A stretch of 64,000 nucleotides of DNA from Mucidula mucida. Lineage: Eukaryota; Basidiomycota; Agaricomycetes; Agaricales; Physalacriaceae. The stretch lies in NCBI GenBank assembly GCA_015501055.1, contig JADNYV010000004.1, forward strand, positions 496,001-560,000, read 5' to 3'. Positions 36,677-47,667 of the stretch are shown here, piece after piece (position 1 is the stretch's first letter; every line of letters begins with the position of its first letter). The notes under the pieces are model-generated. The model ran no database searches and was not told the DNA's origin. It worked only from the letters and a program-made list of their open reading frames with translations. A program made the translations under genes and the position numbers.

Positions 36677-39280
36677 ATGGTCGAAAGCACGAGTCCCCTA
36701 CCGTCTACTAGTACTTCCACCCACGACCTCCCTCGTGGTGCCATGCCCCCAGAACGAGTCACACTCAAGGCAAGATTAAATCAAGCGCCCTCCCTTCGAG
36801 ATGACTGAAGCCACGATCAGGATACCACGACACCCCTTGGATCTCCTAATGAAAGGTTGCTGAATGATACAGATGCGCAATACGCTTCATACCACGAAAA
36901 GTCGCATACATCACCGGATATTAGAGGTTCGAGCCACTCTAGTACCTTGGGCCACATTGCTTAATTCCCTTCCAGAGAATGAATTATCATCTAAACCTTG
37001 GATACCCTTCCCCCTACGCGCCTGGTTTTGGCTTCCCTTTGTCTTCTCATGGTCCTTGGCGCGATAGGCTTGGAGATTGCACTTCACTTTAGTAAAAAGA
37101 ACAATGGCGCGTGCACACAATGTCGCGTAAAATCTATCTAACATGTTTATAGGATGGGCGTCGAACGTAGACGCTGATGACAAAGCAGGAATAATGCACT
37201 ACGTTTATGTGCGTTCCTATTCACACCCCGTGCTATACACCTCTATACATGTCTTCTGTAGACATTACCACCCGTTGCTGTTGCCGCCGTCGTCAGTACC
37301 CACGAGTTCTATATTGCATCAGACTAACATTTCACCAGGTGGTGGCATTGTGGACATGGACGGACATCGAAATCAAGAAAATGCAACCATATGTTGATCT
37401 AGTCCACGGAGACTCGCCCCCTCAGCGTAGTCTACTATTGGACTACACGAGAACCAAGTGATGCGCTTTTCACATACTGTGCGCTGGCGACACTAACTCA
37501 CTCTGCAACAGTAACTTCATCGTCTGGGGCCGTGCTGCTAAACATAAACACTATCTTGTCGCCCTGGCATCTCTGATGGTGCTGTTATCCCTCACCTTCC
37601 AGCCTTTAGCAGCCGCTTTACTAGTCGTCAATGATGTGTGGTGGAGTGTACCCAGTAAGCCTCACGGCAATACGATACTTATCATCTCATGGATTGCGAC
37701 GCTTAGATCAGACCATGCAGACTGTCCAACAAGTTGGACTCAATCAGAATCTGCAGTTCGATGACCTGACCTGTAGGTTAAAGTATGTTTTTACCGTATT
37801 TGCGGCCTCACAGAACTTGAATAGCCTTCCTGACTGCCGCAGGTTTCTCCTCTGCTTCCGTGCTTTACAACCTCCCGAATCCCCCATTCACTTTGGATGG
37901 ATACACCGTAGCAGAGTTCCAGGTACGTGCTCCCATTATCATATGAGCTCATTGAAACCGTCGTTCAAATCTTAGCTACCGACCAATGTCCTCAGAAACG
38001 GGACTGTTGTATCGGCTAACACGACGGCTATGCGAAGCGACCCCGGATGCGTACATGCACCTGTCGACATGGTGAGGAATGCTGATGGAAGTGAATGGAC
38101 GAACACTGTCAATGGTTCCAACGGTTGTAGCATCGTCTTCAACGTCGACAAGAGCTCTACTACCCTTTTCGGAACGGACACCGTCATTTGCGACAATGAC
38201 CAACCGGATCAATTCAGACCGATTGTTTTTTGGTTCTTCACGTACGTCTGGATGCATCCTGTCACAATTCTCGTCCCAACATGATCTGATATTGGATTCT
38301 AGATATCAACCAACTCCCGCCGCTTCGGCAACGCTCTGCTTCCCTTCCTTTACGCTGTGGGACGTCAACGTCAAAGTCGATCTTGGGAGTGGCAATATCA
38401 CCAAAGTGACCCAACTGCAGCCGTTTTCATCTTCTTCCAATTTCTCCTCATTATCGGCGAATGTCACTGGAGCTCCGCTAAACGGGCGTGCTTACAATGG
38501 AATCCAGTTCAACTTGACCGATCCTGATCCCTTCGTACTCGCCAGGCGCAATGCAACTCAGCTACAGATGCCTGCTGCTGTTTATCAGAGCGCCGTACAA
38601 AGCCCCGAAGGTTTAGTGGGCAGCTTTGAAGCCGACCGCTTCGTCAGGTTGTCCACCAACGTTTACGTGAGTGCATCTCTCATTTTAGTGGAAGAATGGC
38701 TGAATAGGTCGATGATGTAGAGGACGTACTTGACACTCATAGCAAAGAAGGTGTACTTCTTGGATGCACAAGACCCAATTGATGTTTCCATTATGACAAT
38801 ACAACCGCGTGTCTTCTTGAGGTATGCCTTTCTTAACCGCTAGTATTGACAGACTTATCGAGGACTACTTGAAGCGACGTTGCCGTCCATCTTCTGGCAG
38901 TCGCAATGCTTATTCTTGCGTTCTTTGCTACAATTATCCAGCTTCTTCACCGACAAGACCGTCGGAACTTGAGGTTGCAACACGAGCCTGGCACGATTGC
39001 AAGCGCGGTCGCTATTGGAGCTCAGACCGGTATGGGAGATCTTTTGGCTGGTAGACAACGGGAATCAGACATGAACGAAGCCTTGAAGAATCGCCGATTC
39101 AGGATCGACCCACGTACCATGAAAATCTTCATGGAGGGCGAGGAAGGTTATGAATGGGCGAAGACACCGACGGAAGCCGAGAAGTACGACAGAAGGAAGT
39201 CGATCTTCGCGACTATGCAAGGGCAGAAGGGTGACTTTGCTGTGTGGCGACATCCAAAGTCACCCAAGTCACCTAAATGA
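36677..39280 (+). CDS. DUF3433 multi-span membrane protein
   Basis: Fungal plasma-membrane protein family of unknown role. A 5' cytosolic Ser/Thr/Pro part starts at ATG 36677. Then come KPWIPFPLRAWFWLPF and a first helix (VLGAIGLEIALHF), a short loop, a second helix (HYVYTLPPVAVAAVVVALWTW), and the family signature MQPYVDLVHG, RSLLLDYTRTNNFIVWGRA and FQPLAAALLVV. A large glycosylated outer domain follows (many Asn-x-Thr/Ser; FRPIVFWFFTYQPTPAASAT; LNGRAYNGIQFNLT), then a last helix AVHLLAVAMLILAFFATIIQ and a cytosolic tail with GTIASAVAIGAQTGMGDLLAGR. Two of its introns use GC donors (36770-36820, which also skips an in-frame TGA, and 37107-37152). One missing base near 37045 links the two halves of the first helix. 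Confidence 0.85.
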
Positions 39281-39379
39281 ATTGGACGGTTTTTCACGGT
39301 GTTCGATGTCGTATCATAGGCACGCATAATGATTTCAACGATTATAACGACAGCATCGGAATTCCACACAACCAGACAA

Positions 39380-40899
39380 CTACAAACGCAATTTCACCAG
39401 AGCCATTGAGGTCTGCAGCCTCACTTCACCTCTAGTTTTGCCGGCTTCGTTTCGGGATACGTTCCCGGTAAGCTGCCCTCCTCCAACTCTGGAGACATGC
39501 ACTTCTCGGCCTCGTTCTTTCTCAGTCTCCGGGTTATAATCAAGCACCGTTTGACCCATGACAGTCTTCAAGCCGAATCTGCCTTCAAACGTCTCATGCA
39601 GGCCGACATCGACATGGCCCATGGCGGTCTCCGCTTGCACAGACAATGCTGAGCCAACCGGAGCCTCGGGAAAGTCAAGCTTGACTGATCCTACCGAGGT
39701 TTGTGCAGAGACATAGAAACTGCCACCGGTTGTGTTTACCGACTTGAGACTCAGAGCACCAGCAATCGCCCTGCAGAATGTTGTTGAGGTTTGAAAATGG
39801 AGCAACCAACTAGACTCACGCGTTGGCTGTCTTCATCCTGACGCCACTAGCCTTCTCTTCGTCAAGATTATACACATCGACACTAACATCGATAACACCG
39901 TTGGCTGTCTCGAGCTCGAGGTAAGTCGAGGTATTGAAATGTCCAGTAATGGCTCCGTTCGCATCTGACAGCTTCGCGATATGTGCAGTGAGGGACTGAG
40001 ACCACGAGTTGTTAGCCAATGATGAACATATCGCAATGAGCCTCACCTCAGACTGTATCGAGCCTACAGCAGTCTTAATTCCAAAGTAGTCAAAAACTAC
40101 CGACGACAGGTCGCCGATGTGCTGGGAGAATACGGGCATTTCCACGTCGAGGTTCGGAATCCTCAGAGCGCCGGAGCTTGACTTGGGGAAGATGACATGG
40201 ACCTTAAAGTTGAGGTGAACTTGACGTCTGCGGTCAATATGACGAGGAGGCGTCTATAGAGTACAATTAGCACTTATATGGAGGCTCATGAGCTTTCCAC
40301 CTACAAAAATTCCGACCCCATTCTGTCCATCACGCTTACTGACTGAGCAGACCTTAACAAGGTCGAGGTCGTCGTGATTTTCGTTGTATTCGATATCAAT
40401 TTCAACCTTGACATCATCGGAGATCTCATCGGATTGTGAAAAGTATACGCCTCCGACTGAGTAGAAGCCGCGCGAAATGAGAAACAGAGACTTGGAGGAG
40501 ACAGGCAGCGCAAAATGGATCGATGCTTTGCCGATCTCTCTCAAGTCGGAAGGAATGAGCTCTGGGCATTCCTTCACGGTGAGATCGGAGGGAATGGGCC
40601 AGTCCCAACGTTTAGCACCCTACATGAACCATGAGTACTGTACACGACTGAGACGAGGAGAAGCCACGTGCCCCCATGTAGGCAGAGTATTGTTTTTGTA
40701 CAAAAGTAAGATCCCTAACCAACAGTCCTAGGAGAACGATAGAGACAAGAGCTAGAGTGATCTTCCTGAATATCTTTCGTCGACGAGGGTCTGAGTGCCT
40801 CCCGCTATCTTCCGAAGGAAGCTCCTGGTAGTGAGAAGGAAGAAGGTCTGGAGTCTTCTTGTCGGCGGAATCCATGGGAGTAGGAATGAAGAAAGGCAT
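39380..40899 (-). CDS. single-pass membrane protein with beta-repeat outer domain
   Basis: This protein has a basidiomycete layout of unknown function. A charged cytosolic N-terminus (MPFFIPTPMDSADKKTP) is followed by one membrane helix (ITLALVSIVLLGLLVRDL). The outer part starts with PELIPSDLREIGKASIHF and then has repeated short beta-strand units, for example LELETANGVIDVSVDV, VRMKTANAAIAGALSLKSV and VSAQTSVGSVKLDFPEAP. Such units resemble the beta-helical DUF4097/adhesin-like fold. Five exons with canonical short introns carry it, and no frame problem was noticed. Start ATG 40899 is the only good candidate. Confidence 0.72.
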
Positions 40900-41401
40900 G
40901 ACGCAGAAAGCACACTTTATAGCTTACGAGGAGCGTCGCGCCACTTAGATGACTATCATGTTGAAGGCATGAGGAGGTCGACATTGAGTCAAGAAACTGC
41001 GGAAATGTATGAACTCATCCCTCACTGCGGCACAGCTCCATAAGTTGAAGCATAGATCCTGTCAGTTTCTCATATACGGTGAGGCCTATCGCGCAGCGAG
41101 GTACCGAGACCTGGAGAAATTATGGATATGTAGTTGCTCACCGGTGGATGGACCAGGATGAGGTGCGGATCTCGGCCCGATTACTGCGCAAGCGTTAGCC
41201 CTGCTTACATTCAATTAACTCAATGAATGAATTCTGCAGGCTTCATGAGGCGCAGCACCTGCTAGTACTAGTGCTTTGGATCTGAAACCTGCGCGCCGTA
41301 TGGTGGGTAGGGCAAAGACGAACGTCACGTCAACTTGATGATCACCCCGACGCGGACGAACTACTACTGCTGATGGGCTTAACAGCTAGCTGCTGACCAC
41401 C
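40900..41401. other. intergenic between the membrane-protein gene and the F-box relic
   Basis: No gene is seen. It holds the promoter of the minus gene at 40899. Confidence 0.45.
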
Positions 41402-42489
41402 ATGTCGCCCACCCTCCCCCAAGAGCTGGTCGACCATGTAATTGACTTGAATGCCGATCATGTCGTCGCTCTACACGCCTCGGCTCTCGTGTCGCGCTCC
41501 TGGACAACACGCGCTCACCGACATCTCTTTCGAACCATAACATAACCTTTCACAAGCCAAAGACGCTCGTGAACCTTGCATCTGTCTTTCGCACTTCGTC
41601 CTTCCTCGCTTCTCATGTTCAAACGGTCAGCTTTACCGGTAACACGAAGTCAGTCTCGTCACGTTCCCCTCGAATCATTGAAATCTTTGCTGATAGCATT
41701 GGGCGGCGCGGGAAATCATTTTCATGGACATCGCCTATTCCATGCTTCTGCAGACTGTCCAGGATTACATTCTCGCCTTCTTATCGACTCCTTCCATACA
41801 CTCCTTGACATTCGATGATGGTCCGTATTCAACTTGTCGAGTACGTTGAATATAATCACCCTTCCACGAACCTCAAGTCCCTACGGATTCAACATTTGGA
41901 TATATTTTGGCAGCCTCTTCGCCGTTCTCTTCCTCGAGAACTATTCCTCTGGAGAACCTCGAATTCCGAGGTTATTTCCTTATTTCTTTTACCAATTTCC
42001 TCCGTGAACCGCACTGTCCATTGGGCATCCAACTCCTCACATCGCTCCGCCTCAGTGGCCGTATTTCATCAAAGAGCTCAACAAGCTATTTCTCGCATTG
42101 CGGCGCTTAATCATCTTACCATTAACTTTCCTTCGTATACTCCGTCAGGCAGGTCTACTGGTACTTAGCCTGTCCTCCATTGGAGCTAATCACCTTGTTA
42201 GATGTTCTCGAGCTTAATCGTTGTCCCCAGCTCCAGACATTGACTTTTATGGTTGACCATCCCCTTCTGACTGACGTAGAACATTCTTCGAGACCATTTT
42301 CTCGGCCGAGTATGGAACAGACTCGTTGAATATCGTCAGTTTCTCGTTTGGCCCCTCAGCCATCAACTTGGAGGAAGACTTGAAATATTGGGAGTATCTG
42401 AACGAGATGGAAAGTGTGCTTGAAGAAGACGCGAGCCTTGGAGGAAGTCATCATGGAATGATGATTCAAGATGGACTCGTCGATGTGTA
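41402..42489 (+). pseudogene. F-box/LRR-type relic
   Basis: ATG 41402 opens LPQELVDHVIDLNADHVVAL and SRSWTTRAHRHLFRTIT, a normal F-box start, then meets a stop. The same kind of leucine-rich text continues in other frames: KTLVNLASVFRTSSFLASHV, LKSLRIQHLDIFWQPL, LELITLLDVLELNRCPQLQT, FFETIFSAEYGTDSLNIVSF and a Glu-rich end at 42489. At least four frame changes and internal stops occur; one near 42285 is a single missing base. Unlike the F-box gene at 14.8-16.4 kb, large parts of the text are also eroded, so I call this a true relic. F-box/LRR genes turn over rapidly in agaricomycetes. Confidence 0.65.
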
Positions 42490-42563
42490 GCTTTTGGGAG
42501 TACAATTCATTTGAGGAGTGCTGAGATCAAAGCAACGATTTTTGTTCAGAGATTTTCACCACC

Positions 42564-44019
42564 CTACAAAGCCTTTATCAGAACACTGATTGTTCTTGAA
42601 TGAAAGCGGACGTACAGTTTTCCGGTATTACCACCACTGAAGAGCATAGGCAGAGCGACGGGAGCCTGTTCCAATCCCTCGACGATGTGGAATTTGCGTT
42701 TGATGGATCCATCGGTAAGGCCACTTGCTATCTCTGCAATGGCTTCAGGATATCGAGCAGCGTAGTCGAAGCTACAGAAATGATTGAGAGTAGCACACAC
42801 ACAGTAGTCGAAAGGACATACACAATAAATCCTTGGAGTTTGGCACGCATCGAGATGAGAGTCATGTAATTTCTGAGGCCCTTCGGGCGACCATCTAACA
42901 TTTCATGAGTCCACAGTAGTCAGCTCCAAAGGAGGGCACTTGCTGTAATCAGAGATAGCACCACAGAGTGCAATCCGAGCATTTTGTGCGAGCCTCGTTA
43001 GGACAAGATCCAGGATGTCACCTACATGAACATGATCAGAACGCATTCACTGTATATTATCATTGACATGAGTTGCATACCACCGACGTTGTCGAAGAAC
43101 GCGTCAATATATCCAAGATCTTTGAAGTCTTTCTCAAAGGTGGGACTCTTGTAGTTGAGCGCAACGTCGACACCAATATCCTTCACCAACCAATCACACT
43201 TCTCCTGCGTGCCAGCGATAGCAATGACTTTGGCACCCCATTTCTTTCCGAGTTGGCACGTTAATGAGCCTACAGATCCTGCAGCGCCGGATACCACCAA
43301 AGTCTCTCCCTTCTTGACTTCACAGATATCCTTCAAGCCCTGCGGAGATAATGGGGAGTCAGAGGATGATGTTGGGATGGATTAACACGTACAAAGTACG
43401 CAGTCATGCCTGATAATAGTCAAGAATCAGGACTCTACACAAAATAAACTGCGAATCAACGTTACCTGACACGCCCAAATTGTTCAAAAAGTCCAGAGGT
43501 TCTGCACCCGGAGGAGGCCTATTCGAAAGAATTAGCGCGTACGAGAGTACCAGAAATCAACTCGATTTACAAGACTTTTGTTAGAGCTTTGTCGTTCATT
43601 ACAGCGTACTCAGTCCAACCTAGGGAAGACGTCGGTGCCCATGCGATGGATGAGAAGAAAGAGAAGTGACCAGCTGTTGTAGTGACCTGATCCCCGACTT
43701 TGAACTTGCTCCCTTCACCGACTTTGACTACAGTAGCCAACGTGAGTGCGCGCATCGTCTAGTACACGGGGTCCTTGAATAAGCATTTCACGATAAAAGC
43801 AGAACGCACCTCGCCGAGACCGACAGGTGGGAGATAGCTTCGCGTGTCATTGAGCCAGCCTCGCATAGCAGGATCCAGAGAGATGTAGGTCACTTTCACA
43901 ACAGCTTGATTGGGACCAGGAATGAGATCTTGAAGCTTCGCTTCCTCCGTCCGGAAAGTGGTGGACTCAATGGGGCCCTTGGGGCGCTCGTTGAGAACAA
44001 TACGTTTGTAGGTCGACAT
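42564..44019 (-). CDS. NADP-dependent prostaglandin-reductase-type dehydrogenase
   Basis: Medium-chain reductase of the leukotriene B4 dehydrogenase/zinc-free group, which reduces enones and enals. Start MSTYKRIVLNERPKG (44019) is followed by TYISLDPAMRGWLND, the family's SLDP-x-MRGW signature, then FLNNLGVSGMTAYFG, TLVVSGAAGSVGSLTCQL (AASGAVG-like dinucleotide motif), YIDAFFDNVGG, IALCGAISDYN and GLRNYMTLISMRAKLQGF. About six introns split it. The exon join in ISDYNG-RPKGLRNY requires a GC-AG intron (42895-42943, donor GCAAGT). The last exon ends VALPMLFSGGNTGKLYVRF with a longer tail than usual to 42564, so the final residues may be intron read-through. It is not close in sequence to the reductase at 23-24 kb. 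Confidence 0.88.
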
Positions 44020-44255
44020 GATGTGGTTAAGAAGGAAAGTGGATAGTTATCAAATCTTCCATGACGGTACCGGTTATAAATGCTCATCGCACCGGTAAAT
44101 GATAGTCCGAGTCGCGCGCTATTGCCTCCATGATTGAAGCATGTGATGATACCAATAGTGTGATGATCAATGATTGAAAATATCAAAGATCTTCCGCTAA
44201 GCGTGCGTTACATCAAGCTTCAAGACATGCAATTACACCTGTATATACAATAATA

Positions 44256-46754
44256 TTATACTTTCTTGCACTTGTATTGCTGCGCCATCTGTGATAAAAC
44301 TGCATGCTCAATCGTCACCTCCCAAAGTTTCGTCCGTGCCATAATATTAGCATCGGCTAGAAGCGCTCTCCGTGCGTGCACCTCTTTCATGATCTCAATC
44401 TTGGACAGTTTCCTGTTCTGCACAGGCCCAACTGGAACAGGCTGTGCCACCTTCACCTTCCTAACACTCGGAAAAAGTGCAGATATCAATGCCGGTAACA
44501 CTTCTCCCACATTCGCATTTTTCTCTGCCTCCTTTGCGATATCCATCACATCTGTACCAAACCGTTGATAAACACTCCGGTTGTTCATGATAGCACGACG
44601 CGACATACCTTGTTGACGCGACTTGCCTTGAGTAAGACCTCCTTCATCGCGGTTAGGTCCCGGCGCCGACACAACGTCAGGTTGGGCTATGTCCGGTAAT
44701 TCCCAAGATGTTGTGCTGGGGGTGAGGAGCTCAACATCTCCAAAAGAACTCATAGAAGGCATGGGAGATGCAACGAGGGACGGCGGCGCACTATAGTCCT
44801 TGAGGTTGGTATCTATATGGATAGCTAGGGGACGCGAAGCTGTCGAAGCACCTGCGGTCTGCGCAGGAGGAGGCGCCGATGAAGCAGGTCGTGCAGACTG
44901 TGCTAGCAGTGCCGGATCTATAGCAGAATCCGGGGGAGGACGCCAATGTGGCACGGAGTTCTCGGAACTATCTCCATTGTTTGCGACGACATTCACGACT
45001 ACGCGCGGCTGAGAAATGCTTGTCGGGGAATCGTCCAGCAGCGGAGAGGTCGAACCAGGTTGACTTGCAACGGGGGCTGCTATCATTTTAGGTATCGAAA
45101 AAGTCTCCAACACATGGTCAGGACTATCGTCCCAAGCGTTAGGCGTGATTGTCGTGTCGGCGTCAGATTGCTCCAACATGGAAAAATCAAAGTTCATGGG
45201 GAAATCTGGAGCGGGGGAGGATGACTGCAGCCCGCCAACATCGAGACGACCGAAGTCTTCAGCGGACACTGGTAGTGATTCAAATATGGGTAACCACGTA
45301 TCCATAACCCATTGTTCAACGTCCGGAGAAGTAGTAGCGGCCGACGTGTCGCTGAGGAGTGTCTCTAGCGTTGGGAGGTTGCTGCTGGGTGATTCAGATG
45401 CAGAGAGTAACGATCCGACCAGTTCATCGAGCACATTGGCCTGAGTCTGGGGTGCATTCGAGGAAGGAGGAAGCGAAAGCGAGTTATTCGCCCGAAGCGA
45501 GGGTAAAGAAGAAGATTGCGATGGATGTGAATATGATGCAGACTTGGGTTCGGGCTGAACCGCCAGGGATTCGTTGCTGACATCAACCAATACGGCTGGA
45601 GACGAAGGATATTGGAGGCTCGAAGGCGAGGAGGGATACGCAAGGTCGGAGGGTGATGATGCGGGAGGTATTGGTGCCGGAGGAAATGGTTGAAGTGTAG
45701 GTTCTTGACCTGTAGTGGCAGGATAATGCAGAGTTGCCGGTCGATAGTGGCCAAATACTTTTGGCGCGTCCGTACTTTCCGACATGTCTGAGTCTTTGCC
45801 ATTGATCCTAAACCAGTAGCTTTTTATGGCAGCTTTGCGAGTCGCCGAACGAATGTGAGTCATCAGCTGAGAAAGTAGGTACTTGCATCGAGGCATGTCA
45901 TTTTCCCGCCCGAAGTCGACGTTCCAATCACCCGCCCCCGCGGGTATGGAGTCAAGTTTGACCTTCTTCCTGTTGAGCTCCTCCGGTACGCGCGATTGTT
46001 TCGCAAAAGCACCTCTCGCAAACAGAACTAAAAGCTCATGCAGCAGTGGTAAAACCTCTTTGTCCTTGAGAAGTGCATGAACGATTTCCGCATTGGAAGG
46101 TGTAGGTGCTCCATTACTCAATTTACGACGCTTCGGAGCGTGTCGTTCGTCGCCAGATAGCTCGTCATCGATAACAATGGGATTGGAGGAGGTCCCGCGA
46201 GGTGTAGAGAGGTTTGACGTTTTGACGTTACCGACCAACCCTGCTGTACCCAGAAGCGCTGACTGATTGCGGAGAAAATTGGAAGGAATGGGCTCCGATG
46301 GGCCAGGAAGAGGAATCGGTGGCGGTGGCGGGCGCTCATAGAGCACAGATGCTTTTCGCTTGAGTGACTTGTTGGTTTTCCGTTTGTTGGTCGGGACAAC
46401 AGTTGTTTCCCTGGATGACGAAGACGGACCCGATGTAGCGGCAGCAGCTTGATTATGCGCCGGAGGCCGAGGAGACGAGCTCAACGACAAGGCTAATGGA
46501 TTGACATGAAGTTCAATATCAAGTTGGGAACCAGGAAGTGCAATGGTCCCCACGTTTTGTGTAGAGTGCATGATATTTGCGATGCTGCTTGTACCAGGCA
46601 GAGCGAGGGCCGGCGAAGGTGACCTACCTCTCATGATTGGAGAAGCAGGAGGCGAGCCGCCAAAGAGAGACCGCTCGTCTTCTTCCATAGCGGACTGGCC
46701 GCTGTTCTCCATGTCGTCGATCAGAGCACTTTGTGGCGCGTCAAACAATGTCAT
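44256..46754 (-). CDS. large disordered, probably nuclear protein
   Basis: A single exon of 832 residues from ATG 46754 (the open frame reaches 46820 but without an ATG there). It is rich in Ser, Pro and Ala. Basic clusters KRKTNKSLKRKAS and APKRRKLSNG look like nuclear localisation signals. The middle has a short helical, folded-looking part (EIVHALLKDKEVLPLLHELL), and the C-terminal 100 residues are helical and charged (KLSKIEIMKEVHARRALL, AVLSQMAQQYKCKK). No known domain was recognised. A single long exon in a region of intron-rich genes is unusual, and composition suggests a chromatin or transcription regulator; that is inference only. Confidence 0.8.
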   Translation of the reverse strand: MTLFDAPQSALIDDMENSGQSAMEEDERSLFGGSPPASPIMRGRSPSPALALPGTSSIANIMHSTQNVGTIALPGSQLDIELHVNPLALSLSSSPRPPAHNQAAAATSGPSSSSRETTVVPTNKRKTNKSLKRKASVLYERPPPPPIPLPGPSEPIPSNFLRNQSALLGTAGLVGNVKTSNLSTPRGTSSNPIVIDDELSGDERHAPKRRKLSNGAPTPSNAEIVHALLKDKEVLPLLHELLVLFARGAFAKQSRVPEELNRKKVKLDSIPAGAGDWNVDFGRENDMPRCKYLLSQLMTHIRSATRKAAIKSYWFRINGKDSDMSESTDAPKVFGHYRPATLHYPATTGQEPTLQPFPPAPIPPASSPSDLAYPSSPSSLQYPSSPAVLVDVSNESLAVQPEPKSASYSHPSQSSSLPSLRANNSLSLPPSSNAPQTQANVLDELVGSLLSASESPSSNLPTLETLLSDTSAATTSPDVEQWVMDTWLPIFESLPVSAEDFGRLDVGGLQSSSPAPDFPMNFDFSMLEQSDADTTITPNAWDDSPDHVLETFSIPKMIAAPVASQPGSTSPLLDDSPTSISQPRVVVNVVANNGDSSENSVPHWRPPPDSAIDPALLAQSARPASSAPPPAQTAGASTASRPLAIHIDTNLKDYSAPPSLVASPMPSMSSFGDVELLTPSTTSWELPDIAQPDVVSAPGPNRDEGGLTQGKSRQQGMSRRAIMNNRSVYQRFGTDVMDIAKEAEKNANVGEVLPALISALFPSVRKVKVAQPVPVGPVQNRKLSKIEIMKEVHARRALLADANIMARTKLWEVTIEHAVLSQMAQQYKCKKV

Positions 46755-47667
46755 GCCTGGCTCTTCGATAAGACACACCTCACGAGTGCGATTGACCGAT
46801 TGCGAAGAGAAAGACGGCAAGGCAGCCAGCGTGAAGAAGATTCAAGGAAAAGCGGTGGTTTCCTGCAATAGAGAGCAAATCGTCAAAATCGCCCAGACTG
46901 TGATACACGCGACTAACCACTGCCGCGCCGGGAATATACTGCAACGGAGAAAACGCCTCGCGAGATGGTGGTGGGAAGGAAAAGAAAAGGTACAAACAAG
47001 TCACAACACACGGTCGGTTCCGAGACGCGTGACCCTGGCGCGTCTTTTCATCGATGTGTCCGACGATTTGACACCGACGCGGATTCTGCGTTCCGCATGC
47101 TCTTTCTCGCCTAGAATCTCCTCCTATTTCAACCGCAAATAGCTAAGCTTTCGCGGACAACTATCTGTCCAGCTTGAGAATATCATCAACTCTGCCGGAT
47201 TGATATATCAGTAGATGTCAAAAGTATGTCCAGAATGTAACGAAGTCGACGGCCGTTGCACCCACTCACGTTCGCCTCTACTTTCTCATGCGACGTTGAG
47301 CACTATCAAATTGTACTTGTGATTCCTCAAAGCTGCTTGACAACCACGTCATCATCAAGAAAAGATAGGAAAGATCTCCTGTAGTGGGGCCGTCTGATGC
47401 AGGCCACTGTAAAGCGAGTCGTTTGTTAGATTTATTCTAGTGTCTGCACATATTGGTTTGCTGCACCGGACGTTGGTAGCAAAGGCGGGCACGATATGAC
47501 CGTTCAGAATGTTCAAACGCCAAGTGTGTCCGGCGTGCGCACGCGTGGTAACGAATTACGTATACGCGATGGAGCCTTAAAAGGGTGAATCTGTTTTGGG
47601 TTGACACATTCTTCCCTCCCTCCCTCTTGCAGTGCACGCTAGACGTTTTCAACCTCACAAACCGACA
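46755..47667. other. divergent intergenic region
   Basis: 913 bases between the minus gene at 46754 and the wall-protein gene at 47668. No gene is seen. CTTAAAAGGG at 47576-47585, about 90 bases before the plus ATG, is a weak TATA-like element. Confidence 0.4.

Noticed and set aside
36920..36960. T-loop-like GGTTCGAGCC suggesting a tRNA
   Set aside because: No acceptor stem or anticodon arm can be folded around it, and it lies in an intron of the DUF3433 gene.
46755..46820. extension of the disordered-protein frame to 46820
   Set aside because: The codon there is TTG and an in-frame stop lies just upstream; the first ATG is 46754.
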